64,000 bases of DNA from an uncultured Methanolobus sp. GTDB lineage: Archaea; Halobacteriota; Methanosarcinia; Methanosarcinales; Methanosarcinaceae. Each line of letters opens with the position of its first letter. Positions within the stretch are counted from its first letter, which is position 1. The position numbers were made by a program, and so were the translations under genes. The stretch covers positions 2,604,001 to 2,668,000 of the forward strand of contig NZ_OY762426.1 in the NCBI RefSeq assembly GCF_963665675.1. Reading direction: 5' to 3'. A model generated the notes under the pieces. The model searched no databases and was not told the origin of the DNA. It worked only from the letters and a program-made list of their open reading frames with translations. Positions 36,665 through 45,978 of this stretch are shown here, in pieces.

Positions 36665-37120
36665 GATTCGGGTTTTATATATGAGGTATTGACCCCTGGT
36701 CAAATTCTGCTGGTTTTGCTGATAGTGAGTTTAATTTTTTTCCGATTTGATAAATTCTTGCTGATGTTCTGCTTCAATTTTTTCTTATATTTTTGCTCAT
36801 ATTTGTTTTGATCTTATTTATTTTGACCATGGATGTCCTGTATGAATGTGTTTTATTTTTGCATTCATCAGATCAAAGCCATTAATCTGATTAAAGTCAT
36901 TGATCTCATTAGAGTTCGTTCTTTTCGTTAATGCTGTTAATTCTAATGTGTTCATTCATCAGATTATAGCTCCCCTCGAATATGTGTGCAATTCATAATG
37001 TTAACACCGTTAATAAATAACCAGAGGTTATGATATATACCCCGATTAAAATAGTGTAATTTGTTAACAGTGAAAATTGGAGGCTCACTGTTCTAAAAAC
37101 TTAAACCTTGGAGGTAAACC
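36665..37120 (+). promoter_or_regulatory. Promoter and leader of methyltransferase operon
   Basis: About 450 bases without a gene. A TATA-like TATGATATATACC lies near 37029-37041, which predicts a transcript start around 37060 and a leader of about 60 bases ending with GGAGGT before ATG 37121. Upstream DNA has repeated ATTA/ATCA-rich words (ATTAATCTGATTAAAG, TTGATCTCATTAGAG), possible activator sites for the neighbouring DUF1724 regulator. Confidence 0.5.
37066..37092 (+). promoter_or_regulatory. Leader hairpin holding a second GGAGG
   Basis: AACAGTGA (37066-37073) and TCACTGTT (37085-37092) form a perfect 8-bp stem; the 11-base loop contains GGAGG (37079-37083), apart from the real GGAGGT nearer the ATG. 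It may be an operator on DNA or an RNA element that affects translation or stability of the methyltransferase message. Confidence 0.45.
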
Positions 37121-39025
37121 ATGAGTACAGCAATTTTAAACCAATTAGCTGAAGCTGTGGTCGACGGCGACGACGACCTGGCAGAAGAACTTGCACAAAA
37201 AGCCCTTGATGAAGGGGTCGATCCTTACGAGGCAATTGTAGACGGACTTGCAAAGGGAATGACCATTGTAAGTGATAATTACGAAAAAGGTGAAGCCTTT
37301 GTGCCACATCTGCTCATCGCATCCGGTGCCATGTATGCAGGTATGGATATACTAACCCCCCATATGAAAGTAGAAGGCGGCGAACAGCGTTCAATAGGTG
37401 TTATAGGGACCATCGAGGGAGATGTCCACGATATAGGAAAGAACCTCGTTAAGACTATGATGTCCGCAGCAGGCTTTGATATGGTCGATCTGGGCCACGA
37501 TGTGCCTGTCGAGAAGTTCGTAGAAGTAGCAAAGGAGAAGAAAGCAGACCTGATCTCCATGAGTGCCTTGATGACCACCACCATGACCAACATGGAAAAG
37601 GTAATCGAGATGCTGCAGGAGGACGGTCTCAGGGATTCCCTCGTTGTAATGGTAGGAGGAGCACCTGTTTCCCCTGAATTCGCAGAAAAGATCACTGCAG
37701 ACTCTACACACCCTGATTCCATGGCTGCTACAGAATGGGCAAAGGACGCAGTAAGCAAACTCGACCCTGCTGAACAAAGATGGAGCGAGGAGAAGATATC
37801 GCTTGCTAAGGTCAAGTACAGAGAGATCCTGTCTAAGAAGACAGTTAAAGGAAAGACAGACATCGGTCTGGAAACTGCAAAGCAGATCATTGCAGACTTT
37901 GAGAGTGTAGCTGTCAAGACAAAAGAAGAAATGACCCATATGGACAGGACACTGGCAGCAATGGGCGACAAAAAGGTTGACAGGTTGCCTGTTTATCCTC
38001 TAGCCTGCGGATCATTGAGGAAATTTGCGGATGTCAATTACAAGGAGTATGCTACTGACATCAATGCATTCGTTGAAAGTGCTTACCTTGGATCCAAATA
38101 TCTGGATACGGACATGTTCGTAGGTCTCATTGATCTTTCTGCAACATCAGCAGACTTCGGATGCAAGATCAAGTATCCTGAAGATGACACACCTTCATCC
38201 GAAGGACACCTTGAGGCATATGAGCAGATTGAAGTCCCTGAGGTCAAGGAAGGTACCCGTGCCTATGAGCTTATAATGGCTTCTAAGGCTGCTACTGAGA
38301 AACTTAACAAGGAACTCAATACCCCATTTGTCGGATTCCATGAAGGTCCGCTGCTTACCCTTACACAGCTTATGGGTGCAGACCGTGTCCTGATGGACAT
38401 GAAGACAAATCCTGATGTGGTGCTTGAAGCAGTCCAGAAATGTACAGATTACATCTGCCAGGTATCTGAACTGTTCTTTGCAGAAAATGCCTGTAATGCA
38501 CTTTGCATCGATAACCTCTGGTCCAACAACGTAATTATGAGTGAGGAGGACTATTGGAAGTTTGACGGGAAGTTTGTATCCGAACAGCACATACCAGTAT
38601 TCAAAAAATACGACCAGCCCTACATAATACACAACTGTGCAGATGCAGTACACTTTGATACACAGATAAAGAAATTCGGAACACAGCTGTACAGCTACGC
38701 ATACTATCCAAAGCTCAGGGGCAAGGGCTCACAGAACTATGCAGACCTTATTCCAAAGTACGGTGATGCATGCTGTATGATGGGGGAGGTCAACCCGGTG
38801 CAGTTCATGGATAACACCCCTGAAGGTATTCAGAAGGTAAAGGATGACACTAAAGATCTGCTTGAGGGTGTGCTTCCTGTACTCAAGGAGAACGGACTTC
38901 AATCCAAGTATGTCATGTCAACTGGTTGTGAGACCCCTCCAGGAGGAACTCTTACGACTGTGAAGGCAATGGTAGACGTAGTTAAGAAAATGGGTCCAGA
39001 CCTTCAGAAACAGATATTCGGATAA
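37121..39025 (+). CDS. Fused corrinoid protein and UroD-type methyltransferase
   Basis: 634 residues. N-terminal corrinoid (cobalamin) module (about 1-215): helical cap, then the base-off histidine motif DVHDIGK (Asp101, His103, Gly106) and a Rossmann-like part with VVMVGGAPVS. C-terminal UroD/MtaA-like TIM barrel (about 280-634) with zinc-ligand candidates His504 and Cys506 in IIHNCADA and Cys603 in STGCETP. The architecture matches fused methyltransferases such as MtsD/F/H of Methanosarcina that take part in methylsulfide metabolism. It would receive a methyl group on its own corrinoid and pass it on. The substrate is not known. A strong GGAGGT precedes the ATG; the sensor-regulator pair lies upstream and the rest of the cluster downstream. 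Confidence 0.88.
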   Translation: MSTAILNQLAEAVVDGDDDLAEELAQKALDEGVDPYEAIVDGLAKGMTIVSDNYEKGEAFVPHLLIASGAMYAGMDILTPHMKVEGGEQRSIGVIGTIEGDVHDIGKNLVKTMMSAAGFDMVDLGHDVPVEKFVEVAKEKKADLISMSALMTTTMTNMEKVIEMLQEDGLRDSLVVMVGGAPVSPEFAEKITADSTHPDSMAATEWAKDAVSKLDPAEQRWSEEKISLAKVKYREILSKKTVKGKTDIGLETAKQIIADFESVAVKTKEEMTHMDRTLAAMGDKKVDRLPVYPLACGSLRKFADVNYKEYATDINAFVESAYLGSKYLDTDMFVGLIDLSATSADFGCKIKYPEDDTPSSEGHLEAYEQIEVPEVKEGTRAYELIMASKAATEKLNKELNTPFVGFHEGPLLTLTQLMGADRVLMDMKTNPDVVLEAVQKCTDYICQVSELFFAENACNALCIDNLWSNNVIMSEEDYWKFDGKFVSEQHIPVFKKYDQPYIIHNCADAVHFDTQIKKFGTQLYSYAYYPKLRGKGSQNYADLIPKYGDACCMMGEVNPVQFMDNTPEGIQKVKDDTKDLLEGVLPVLKENGLQSKYVMSTGCETPPGGTLTTVKAMVDVVKKMGPDLQKQIFG

Positions 39026-39111
39026 GCAGGAACTATCACTTCCCCCTGCTTTTCCTTTTTTTATTCTCATGTGTGATTTGAAAGATCACTTAATGAGGTC
39101 TACATCCAACA

Positions 39112-39151
39112 GGTGGTAAACCCCCATCTCCACTAAAGGGGGTCGACCACC
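39112..39151 (+). other. Strong hairpin between methyltransferase and HyuA-like genes
   Basis: GGTGGT (39112-39117) pairs with ACCACC (39146-39151), and CCCCC (39121-39125) with GGGGG (39138-39142), with a 12-base loop and a small internal loop. It lies 86 bases after the methyltransferase stop and before the next gene, and may partly terminate transcription or stabilise the 3' end of the upstream mRNA, leaving the downstream genes at lower level. Confidence 0.55.
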
Positions 39152-39193
39152 CACCTCCACTTAAAAAAATCTCCACATGAAAGGTGATAAATA

Positions 39194-41128
39194 ATGAATC
39201 TCGGGCTTGGAATAGACACTGGCGGCACATATACAGATGCCGTGATAATGGATCTTGAAGATGGATCGGTCATCGATTCAAACAAATCGCTTACTACTTA
39301 TCCTGATCTGATAAGGGGCATTGTCAGTTCAATTGACGGCCTTAAGGCCGAGCATCTTGCTAATGTAAGATTCACTTCAGTATCCACCACACTTGCCACT
39401 AACACCACGCTGGAGGGTAAGGGATATCCGGCAGGTCTCATACTCGTTGGCTATAATATATCCCGAAAGATTCCGACAGACCATATCCTTTCCATAGAAG
39501 GCGGGCATGATGCCGATGGAAATGAAGCGGAACCACTGGGTGACCTGAAGAAGGTGAAAGAATTTGTTGCAATGAACCAGCATAAGGTCTCTTCATTTGC
39601 TATATCATCATATTTTGGAGTACGCAACCCGGAACATGAACTCATTATCAAAGAGATAATACAGGAGCTGACAGATCATCCTGTTGTTTGCGGACATGAA
39701 CTCTCCATGGAACTCGGAGCTTACGAAAGGGCTTTGACAGCACTTCTTAATGCCCAGTTGATCCCGGTAATAGACCAGTTCATAAGATCTGTAAGGTCTG
39801 TGATGCAGGATAAGAACATCAATTCGGTATTGATGATGATGAGATGTGACGGATCACTTGTCAGGATCGAAGAAGCACTCAAAAAACCAGTGGAATCTAT
39901 TTTTTCCGGGCCAGCCGCAAGCCTGCTGGGAGCTGCACATCTGACAGGTCTTAAGGAATGCCTGGCCGTAGATGTGGGAGGTACGAGTACGGATATCTCT
40001 ATGATCTTTGATGGCCTGCCTGCTATCAGCAGTTCAGGTGCTGTGGTCGGTGACTGGCACACAATGGTCAAGGCTATCAAGATGAACACCTCTGCCATTG
40101 GAGGTGACAGTCATGTATGGATGAAGGAAAAAGCACGTATGGGACCTAGCAGGGTCATTCCTCTATGTCTTTGCGCTGCCGAATTCCCTTCCATAATAGG
40201 CAAATTGCAGCATGCTGAAAATATCTCAAAGCGAATAATGAGTGACATCATCCAGCCAACAACATTTTTCATGTCCAACGGAGCAAAGTCCCATTCCCTG
40301 CACGCCTCTGAACTGGAGGTCGAAGAGATGGAAATTTTGGATGCAATTACAGACGAGCCATCTTCTATAGCGGATATTGCTGCAAAGACAAATAAGCATG
40401 CTCTGATGTTCGAAGGTATCCTGAGAAACCTCATACAGAAAAGATATGTGAAACAGGTGGGCTTCACTCCCACCGACGTCCTACATATGACCGGTGATTA
40501 TACAAGATGGGATTCCAGTGCTTCAATGCTGGGAGCTTCTATTCTTTCAGAATATACTTCCATGGAACCCTTTGATCTCTGTGCCAAACTCAAAGAAGAT
40601 GTGGCCAGAGAGATCGTACTAAATCTCATTGCACACTGTGCAGATAAAGTGAAAAGACCTGATCTGGCGAAAATACTGGAAGGAACAGAACTGATGAAAT
40701 TCACGCTAAAGACACCTATCGTGATGGTGGGTGCTCCTGTAGCCCCGTATTTGAAAGATATGAAATATTTCATTGATGCGGACATAAGGCTTCCGCAGTA
40801 CCATGAAGTTGGTAACGCTGTAGGTGCCCTTGTGGGTAATGTTGTGTACAGGGAAGAAATACTGATAAGACCCGCAGGTCCTGGTAGCTCACAGTATCTG
40901 TTGTTCTCTGAAAAAGGAAGACAGATATTTGATGATTATCAGGAGGCTTTTGACACAGCCAATTCCCTTGTCAACGATACGGTTGCAGACTATATGTCTG
41001 GATACGGATTGAGTATGGACAATGTAAGGTTCGATCTTGAATGTAATAATGTAGGGAGTATTGGGGCAGTACCCCTTGAGACAAAGATAGTAGGGGTAGC
41101 TGTTGGTTCCCCCAGGAGGCTAATATGA
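39194..41128 (+). CDS. HyuA/oxoprolinase-family ATPase in methyltransferase cluster
   Basis: 644 residues of the hydantoinase A type, an actin-like (ASKHA) ATPase fold. Phosphate loops: GLGIDTGGTYTDAVIMD at the start and AVDVGGTSTDISMI in the second half-site. Between residues about 375 and 425 is a stretch that looks like a winged helix (EILDAITDEPSSIADIAA, then LRNLIQKRYVKQVGFTP). No HyuB partner is encoded next to it, which argues against ordinary hydantoin or oxoproline hydrolysis. Since corrinoid activators share the ATPase fold, a role in activation or in preparing the substrate is possible. Overlaps the next gene by four bases (ATGA). Confidence 0.8.
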   Translation: MNLGLGIDTGGTYTDAVIMDLEDGSVIDSNKSLTTYPDLIRGIVSSIDGLKAEHLANVRFTSVSTTLATNTTLEGKGYPAGLILVGYNISRKIPTDHILSIEGGHDADGNEAEPLGDLKKVKEFVAMNQHKVSSFAISSYFGVRNPEHELIIKEIIQELTDHPVVCGHELSMELGAYERALTALLNAQLIPVIDQFIRSVRSVMQDKNINSVLMMMRCDGSLVRIEEALKKPVESIFSGPAASLLGAAHLTGLKECLAVDVGGTSTDISMIFDGLPAISSSGAVVGDWHTMVKAIKMNTSAIGGDSHVWMKEKARMGPSRVIPLCLCAAEFPSIIGKLQHAENISKRIMSDIIQPTTFFMSNGAKSHSLHASELEVEEMEILDAITDEPSSIADIAAKTNKHALMFEGILRNLIQKRYVKQVGFTPTDVLHMTGDYTRWDSSASMLGASILSEYTSMEPFDLCAKLKEDVAREIVLNLIAHCADKVKRPDLAKILEGTELMKFTLKTPIVMVGAPVAPYLKDMKYFIDADIRLPQYHEVGNAVGALVGNVVYREEILIRPAGPGSSQYLLFSEKGRQIFDDYQEAFDTANSLVNDTVADYMSGYGLSMDNVRFDLECNNVGSIGAVPLETKIVGVAVGSPRRLI

Positions 41129-42759
41129 GCACTTCACTGGAAAATCTGGGTAATATGAATGCGGGAAATATGAACACTATGAATGCACTGGATAACATGG
41201 ATGCCCTGCGTCAGAGTGTGCGCGGCCGTATCGGGATCAAGGATGATGTTGAAGAAGATGGCCTTATCTATGAGATGCTGCATGCTTCCAGAGACATCAA
41301 GGATCTTCTTGTATCCTCTTTCGGACCACGCGGGTCGAGCAAGATAATAATCAGTCCCACAGACGATGTTTACCTTACAAGTGACGGCAAGACCGTGATC
41401 GAACAGATCGATGTGTTGCATCCGGTGGTCACTTCCCTTAAAGAGCTTGCCATGTCCATGGACAGGGTATGTGGTGATGGGACAAAGACAGCAGTGATTA
41501 TCGCTGCTTCTCTTATCGAGAATGCTGCTAAACTTATAGATATTGGCATGCACCCAACAACCATTATAAAAGGATACCAGCTTGCTCTGAACAAAGCCTA
41601 TGATATCCTGAATTATGAGAGTATTCGTATTAGTTCTGAAAAGGACCTGCATTCTGTCATAGAGAATGCCAGCCTGGGTAAAGGAATTGAACCACATCAG
41701 GCCCGGATAATAGCTGACATCGTTCTTAAGACACTTTCTAAGATCAGGGATGTCCAGGGCGATGCTCACATAGATCTCAATGATTATGTAAAAGTTATAA
41801 AAAAGGTAGGTTCTGCGTCTATAGAATCTATTTCAGGAATGGTACTGGATGAAAAGCCTGCAAGATCGGATATGCCTTCTCTTCTGGAAAATACAAGTGT
41901 CCTTATGATCAATGGCAATGTGAAATTTGAGAGCAAGATCATAAATTCCCAGCGAAATCTGAGAATAGACGATCTGGCCGATCCAAAGCTTATCCTCCAT
42001 GGAAAGGAACGAAATCTGAAATCAATGTCACAGAAGATAATCGATTCAGGAGCTAACCTTGTCTTTTGTGAAGGAGATGTGGATGAATCCGTTGAAGGTT
42101 CACTGGCAAAACATGGTATTCTGCTTTTCCAGAAACTAAAAATAAGGGATATGGAGATGGTCTCAAAGGCAACAGGTGCAAGTATTCTTTCCATCAGAGA
42201 TGATATACTCCCCCATAACCTGGGTTTTGCCGGTGAGGCGAAGGTAGAGAAAAGGAACGATGAGTATTTCCTTTTCCTTTCTGTCAGTGGTCAGCTGATA
42301 TCTACGATAATGATATGGGAGCCTTTCAGGTATGGTCTTGAAAAGATCGAGGAAGCAGTAGATGATGCAGTCAACAATGCAGCATTCATACTGAAAAATC
42401 CTCTTGCTGTTAGAGGAGGAGGGGATGTAGAATTTGTACTCTCACAGATGCTCAGGCAGTATTCTTCCACGATTGTTGGGAGAGAGCAACTCGCAGTTAT
42501 CGAATATGCTAACGCCCTTGAAGAGATTCCCAGAACACTCGCACATAACGTGGGTCTCAATGAAGTGGATGCGATGACAAAAATGCTCAATTCCTATAAA
42601 AAGGGAATCGATAGCAGGATCGACCTTAGCCAGGATATAATTGCCAATAATCCTCCGGTGTATGATTCTTTCAGCATCAAACAAATGGCTATTATCGCAG
42701 CTACCGAGGCTGTAAGCAATATGTTGAGAATTGATAATATCGTATTGAAAAAGTCCTGA
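41125..42759 (+). CDS. Divergent group II chaperonin (Cpn60/TCP-1-like) in methyltransferase operon
   Basis: 544 residues. Clear thermosome homologue but far from the standard subunit encoded at 57562. ATP-site motifs are kept in altered form: GPRGSSKIII (usually GPKGMDK), TSDGKTVIEQ (usually TNDGATIL), GDGTKTAVIIAASL (usually GDGTTSAV) and the catalytic Asp in EAVDDAVNNA; RGGGDVEFVL replaces [10 protein letters not shown]. The N-terminus is Asn/Met-rich and the C-terminal Gly-Met tail is missing. Lineage-specific extra chaperonins (Hsp60-4 and Hsp60-5) are known in Methanosarcina. The four-base overlap with the HyuA-like gene and the neighbouring methyltransferases suggest a client within this cluster. 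Confidence 0.85.
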   Translation: MSTSLENLGNMNAGNMNTMNALDNMDALRQSVRGRIGIKDDVEEDGLIYEMLHASRDIKDLLVSSFGPRGSSKIIISPTDDVYLTSDGKTVIEQIDVLHPVVTSLKELAMSMDRVCGDGTKTAVIIAASLIENAAKLIDIGMHPTTIIKGYQLALNKAYDILNYESIRISSEKDLHSVIENASLGKGIEPHQARIIADIVLKTLSKIRDVQGDAHIDLNDYVKVIKKVGSASIESISGMVLDEKPARSDMPSLLENTSVLMINGNVKFESKIINSQRNLRIDDLADPKLILHGKERNLKSMSQKIIDSGANLVFCEGDVDESVEGSLAKHGILLFQKLKIRDMEMVSKATGASILSIRDDILPHNLGFAGEAKVEKRNDEYFLFLSVSGQLISTIMIWEPFRYGLEKIEEAVDDAVNNAAFILKNPLAVRGGGDVEFVLSQMLRQYSSTIVGREQLAVIEYANALEEIPRTLAHNVGLNEVDAMTKMLNSYKKGIDSRIDLSQDIIANNPPVYDSFSIKQMAIIAATEAVSNMLRIDNIVLKKS

Positions 42760-42771
42760 GGAGGAGCTAAA

Positions 42772-43887
42772 ATGCCTGATGAGATGACTTCAAAGGAACG
42801 TTTTATCAACGCTCTTGAAATGAAAGAAGTGGACAGGACACCACTGGGTTATTTGTGGTTTGGAGCCGGTAATGCGGTGCTTGAGCAGATGAATGCAAGC
42901 ATGGAGGATGTATATTATTCTTCAAAAGGCATTGCCAGAGCACAGATACTGGCAAGGGAAATGTATCACCATGACAATGTAATGTCCCCATGGGGATGCT
43001 TGCTTGTGGAAGCTGAGGCTTTTGGAGCGAAAATAAACATCAAAAAAGATGCTTATCCTTCAATAGCCAGTTATCCTCTAAAGTCTGCAAAGGAATATGG
43101 AAATATAGACCCGGTTGCCATAGAACGCTCTGAAAGGACAAAGACCATTACAGAGTCCATATCCCTGCTCAAAAAAGATGTTGGGGATGAGGTTTTCATT
43201 AGCGGTGCCCTACTTACTCCTTTCATGCTTGCTTCCCAGTTAATGGACGGGAGCAGGATGTTCATGGAAATGATAAAAGACCCCGATAATTTCCATTCAC
43301 TTCTTGATGTTCTTACTGAGAGTTGCATCACCTTTGCGGATATGATGCTTGATGCGGGAGCAGACGGTATATTTATTGAGAACGGAGGAAGCACTTCCGA
43401 TCTTTTCAGTCTGGAAATGGCAAAAGAATTTGGTTTTGATTATTCTAAGAAGTTGTATTCACACATCCAGGACAGAGGAGGGTATGTGATATCGCACAAC
43501 TGTGCAAACCATGCATTCCATGAACTGGAACTAGCTCTTGAACCCGATGCATTGAATTTCTTCTTCGGAGATGTGAAAGCACTCGGGGAAAAGTACGGGA
43601 TAGATTGCCTGCAGATTCACAATCACAGACATATTGGCTGTAGTGAAAGATATTGTTTCAGGGACTTCAAGGAATTTAGTGATTCAGGTATATGCCTGAT
43701 GGGAAATATCAATCCCTATGCATTCAATACAGGAAGGGTTGACAGGATAGCTGCTGAAGCGAATCGTTGTCTGAATACAGCTCCCGATAAGGGATTCATA
43801 CTATCCACCGGATGTGAAATACCACTGAATACACCTAAGGAAGAGATGGAAATTCTCTGGAGATCAATGAGATGTTGTTTTAAATAG
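42772..43887 (+). CDS. UroD/MtaA-family methyltransferase
   Basis: 371 residues, GGAGGAG eight bases before the ATG. UroD-type TIM barrel: MTSKERFINALEMKEVDRTP at the start, IFIENGGSTSDL in the middle, and zinc-ligand candidates His242 and Cys244 in ISHNCANHAF with Cys348 in STGCEIP. The HNC/GCE pattern equals that of the fused methyltransferase upstream and differs from the HIC/GCG pattern of the MT2-type gene at 45979. It has no corrinoid domain, so it probably works with the fused corrinoid module as a substrate methyltransferase (MT1-like role), but the substrate is unknown. Confidence 0.83.
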   Translation: MPDEMTSKERFINALEMKEVDRTPLGYLWFGAGNAVLEQMNASMEDVYYSSKGIARAQILAREMYHHDNVMSPWGCLLVEAEAFGAKINIKKDAYPSIASYPLKSAKEYGNIDPVAIERSERTKTITESISLLKKDVGDEVFISGALLTPFMLASQLMDGSRMFMEMIKDPDNFHSLLDVLTESCITFADMMLDAGADGIFIENGGSTSDLFSLEMAKEFGFDYSKKLYSHIQDRGGYVISHNCANHAFHELELALEPDALNFFFGDVKALGEKYGIDCLQIHNHRHIGCSERYCFRDFKEFSDSGICLMGNINPYAFNTGRVDRIAAEANRCLNTAPDKGFILSTGCEIPLNTPKEEMEILWRSMRCCFK

Positions 43888-43898
43888 GGGGAAATAAA

Positions 43899-45548
43899 AT
43901 GTATGGAATAGCGTTAGATGTGGGAACTAGTGGCTTTAGGGCTCAGTTGATAGACCTGGAAACAAAAGAAGTTGTTAAGACCTCAATGACAATGAAGCAT
44001 CCGTTGCCAGGAGGGAACGTGACGGACCATCTTGACTTTGCCATATCCATTGGAGAGGATGTAGCACATAGCATCATCATAGATTCTGTGGAGAAGATGA
44101 TTGAAGGATTCGGTGTGGCTCCATCGCAGATATCAAAGATGGCAGTCTGTGGGAATCCGATACAGCTCTCCCTTTTCCAGAATTCGGAGATACGGGATCT
44201 GGCCTATGCAGGGAGAAACATGCGGGAAAGACTGGGTATATATGAAGTAAGACGTGATGCAAAGATATTCCCAGCCATGGATATATTCCATGAAAATTTA
44301 AATCTTGATAACTGTGAGATTATCGTTCCACCTGCCATTGAGCATGAGATAGGTGCTGATGCTCTTGCCATGATGGTGGAGACTGATTTCCTTGAACAGG
44401 AAGAACCAACTCTTGTAACAGATTATGGAACCAACGCTGAAATGGCCATTAAGGTCGGCAACAGGATAATAACAGGAAGTGCTGCAGCCGGTCCTGCTAT
44501 AGAAGGGCAGGGTATAAGTTGTGGAATGCTTGCAGCTCCGGGAGCGATCACAGATGTCGATCTGGAAAATGGTTTCTGGAGAGTATCTGTACTGGATGAG
44601 AGCATGGAAACTGTAAAAGGGCATCTTATAGACCCGATAAGCGGAATTATAGTCGAAGGGTCGGATATAGTGCCGGATGGTATCACGGGAACTGGTCTTA
44701 TTTCCATATTGTCCCTTGCAATAGAGACCGGAATGATAACGACTCCTCCTAAACTAAAATACGGAAGGATCGAATTAGGGGGCGGGATAGAGGTAACAGA
44801 GAAGGATATAATAGAGGCTGGTAAGGCTATCGGTGCCATAAGGGCTGCTCAGTTGACGTTGATACATGAATCTGGGATAGATTATGGTGAACTTGAGGCC
44901 ATGTACATGAGTGGTGCTTCCGGAACCTATGTTGATCCTAATAAAGCAAGAAAGATAGGGTCATGTCCGGATTTTACAAAGAAAACAGTGCAATTCGGTA
45001 ATACATCTCTTTCCCTTGCAAGGGATATTGTTCTTGAAAATGTGAAACTTGATACGCTGATCGAACTGGCAGGGCACATAAAGGCTGATCATCTTATGAT
45101 GGCAACCAGTGAAACCTTCAAGAAACTCTACGCCTGTGAACTGGGATACTGGACAGAGGGTATGTCCATGGAGATGTACAAAAAGCTGATGAAGATGTCC
45201 AAATTGCCTGAACTCCCGGATCCTATCGAATATCCTGTGCTTGAGAAAAGGGTGCGGAAAGATATCAGTGAGACTGGCACAGACAGGGTAAAGGTGATAG
45301 GGGACATAGGGGTCACTCTTGAAGAACTGGCAGTTGGATGTATAATGTGCCACAAATGCGAAAAAGAATGTCCTGAGGAAGCAATATCTATCAAACAAGA
45401 GAACAGTTTTTTCGTTGCAGAGTACAATACTATGAAATGCCTTGGAACGGCGTGTAAAAGATGTGTGGGTGTGTGTCCGATGCATGCCCTTGACTACAAA
45501 GAAATAAAGATCATGGACGAAAGACTACTTTCAGGTCTTTCGGTATAA
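43899..45548 (+). CDS. RamA-like reductive activator of corrinoid proteins
   Basis: 549 residues. N-terminal ATPase-like domain of RACE proteins (GIALDVGTSGFRAQLID, AVCGNPIQLSLF, TDYGTNAEMAIKVG, AAPGAITDVDL) and a C-terminal ferredoxin-like domain with two [4Fe-4S] cysteine sets: CIMCHKCEKECP and CLGTACKRCVGVCP. RamA uses ATP to reduce inactive Co(II) corrinoid back to Co(I) in methylamine and other methyltransferase systems; this gene should do the same for the fused protein at 37121. It lies in the same operon, 11 bases after the second methyltransferase. Confidence 0.9.
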   Translation: MYGIALDVGTSGFRAQLIDLETKEVVKTSMTMKHPLPGGNVTDHLDFAISIGEDVAHSIIIDSVEKMIEGFGVAPSQISKMAVCGNPIQLSLFQNSEIRDLAYAGRNMRERLGIYEVRRDAKIFPAMDIFHENLNLDNCEIIVPPAIEHEIGADALAMMVETDFLEQEEPTLVTDYGTNAEMAIKVGNRIITGSAAAGPAIEGQGISCGMLAAPGAITDVDLENGFWRVSVLDESMETVKGHLIDPISGIIVEGSDIVPDGITGTGLISILSLAIETGMITTPPKLKYGRIELGGGIEVTEKDIIEAGKAIGAIRAAQLTLIHESGIDYGELEAMYMSGASGTYVDPNKARKIGSCPDFTKKTVQFGNTSLSLARDIVLENVKLDTLIELAGHIKADHLMMATSETFKKLYACELGYWTEGMSMEMYKKLMKMSKLPELPDPIEYPVLEKRVRKDISETGTDRVKVIGDIGVTLEELAVGCIMCHKCEKECPEEAISIKQENSFFVAEYNTMKCLGTACKRCVGVCPMHALDYKEIKIMDERLLSGLSV

Positions 45549-45565
45549 GTGAGGAGGGGGACATA

Positions 45566-45880
45566 ATGACAGAAGTAAAGGTCAATTCCGGGATATGCGG
45601 GTTCACACATATCGTCAGGGGAAGGAAGGAGGGTCAAAAGATAATTGTTGACATTGAAACTCCATGTGAAAAGATCAAAAAAATGTCTCATCTGGAAGTC
45701 GATATGATGGATCTTTTTGATATAAGAGATAATCTTGTAATGGAAAAGGCCAAGGAGGCGAGGTGTACTGCCACATGCCTTGTGCCATGTGCAGTGATGC
45801 ATGTTTGTTGCATCGAATCAGATTTCATGTCGGGCACTCTTGCCAAAGAGGTAGGAAGCATCAGTATCGAGTTCCTATGA
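45566..45880 (+). CDS. Small Cys-rich protein of corrinoid methyltransferase clusters
   Basis: 104 residues, GGAGGGGG seven bases before the ATG. Seven or more cysteines: SGICGF, ETPCEKI and the C-terminal CTATCLVPCAVMHVCCIE, suggesting metal or cluster binding. It resembles the DUF6951-type small proteins seen beside RamA-like activators, an assignment made from memory of the N-terminal VNSGICGFTH pattern. Role not established; a redox or corrinoid-handling partner is a reasonable guess. Confidence 0.65.
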   Translation: MTEVKVNSGICGFTHIVRGRKEGQKIIVDIETPCEKIKKMSHLEVDMMDLFDIRDNLVMEKAKEARCTATCLVPCAVMHVCCIESDFMSGTLAKEVGSISIEFL

Positions 45881-45978
45881 CCATATTTCTTTTATTAGTG
45901 AGAATCATTATTTAGAATTACAGACAAATATCCGAAATAAATGTGATTTAAGGATGGTTCTATATTAGTGGATTAAAA

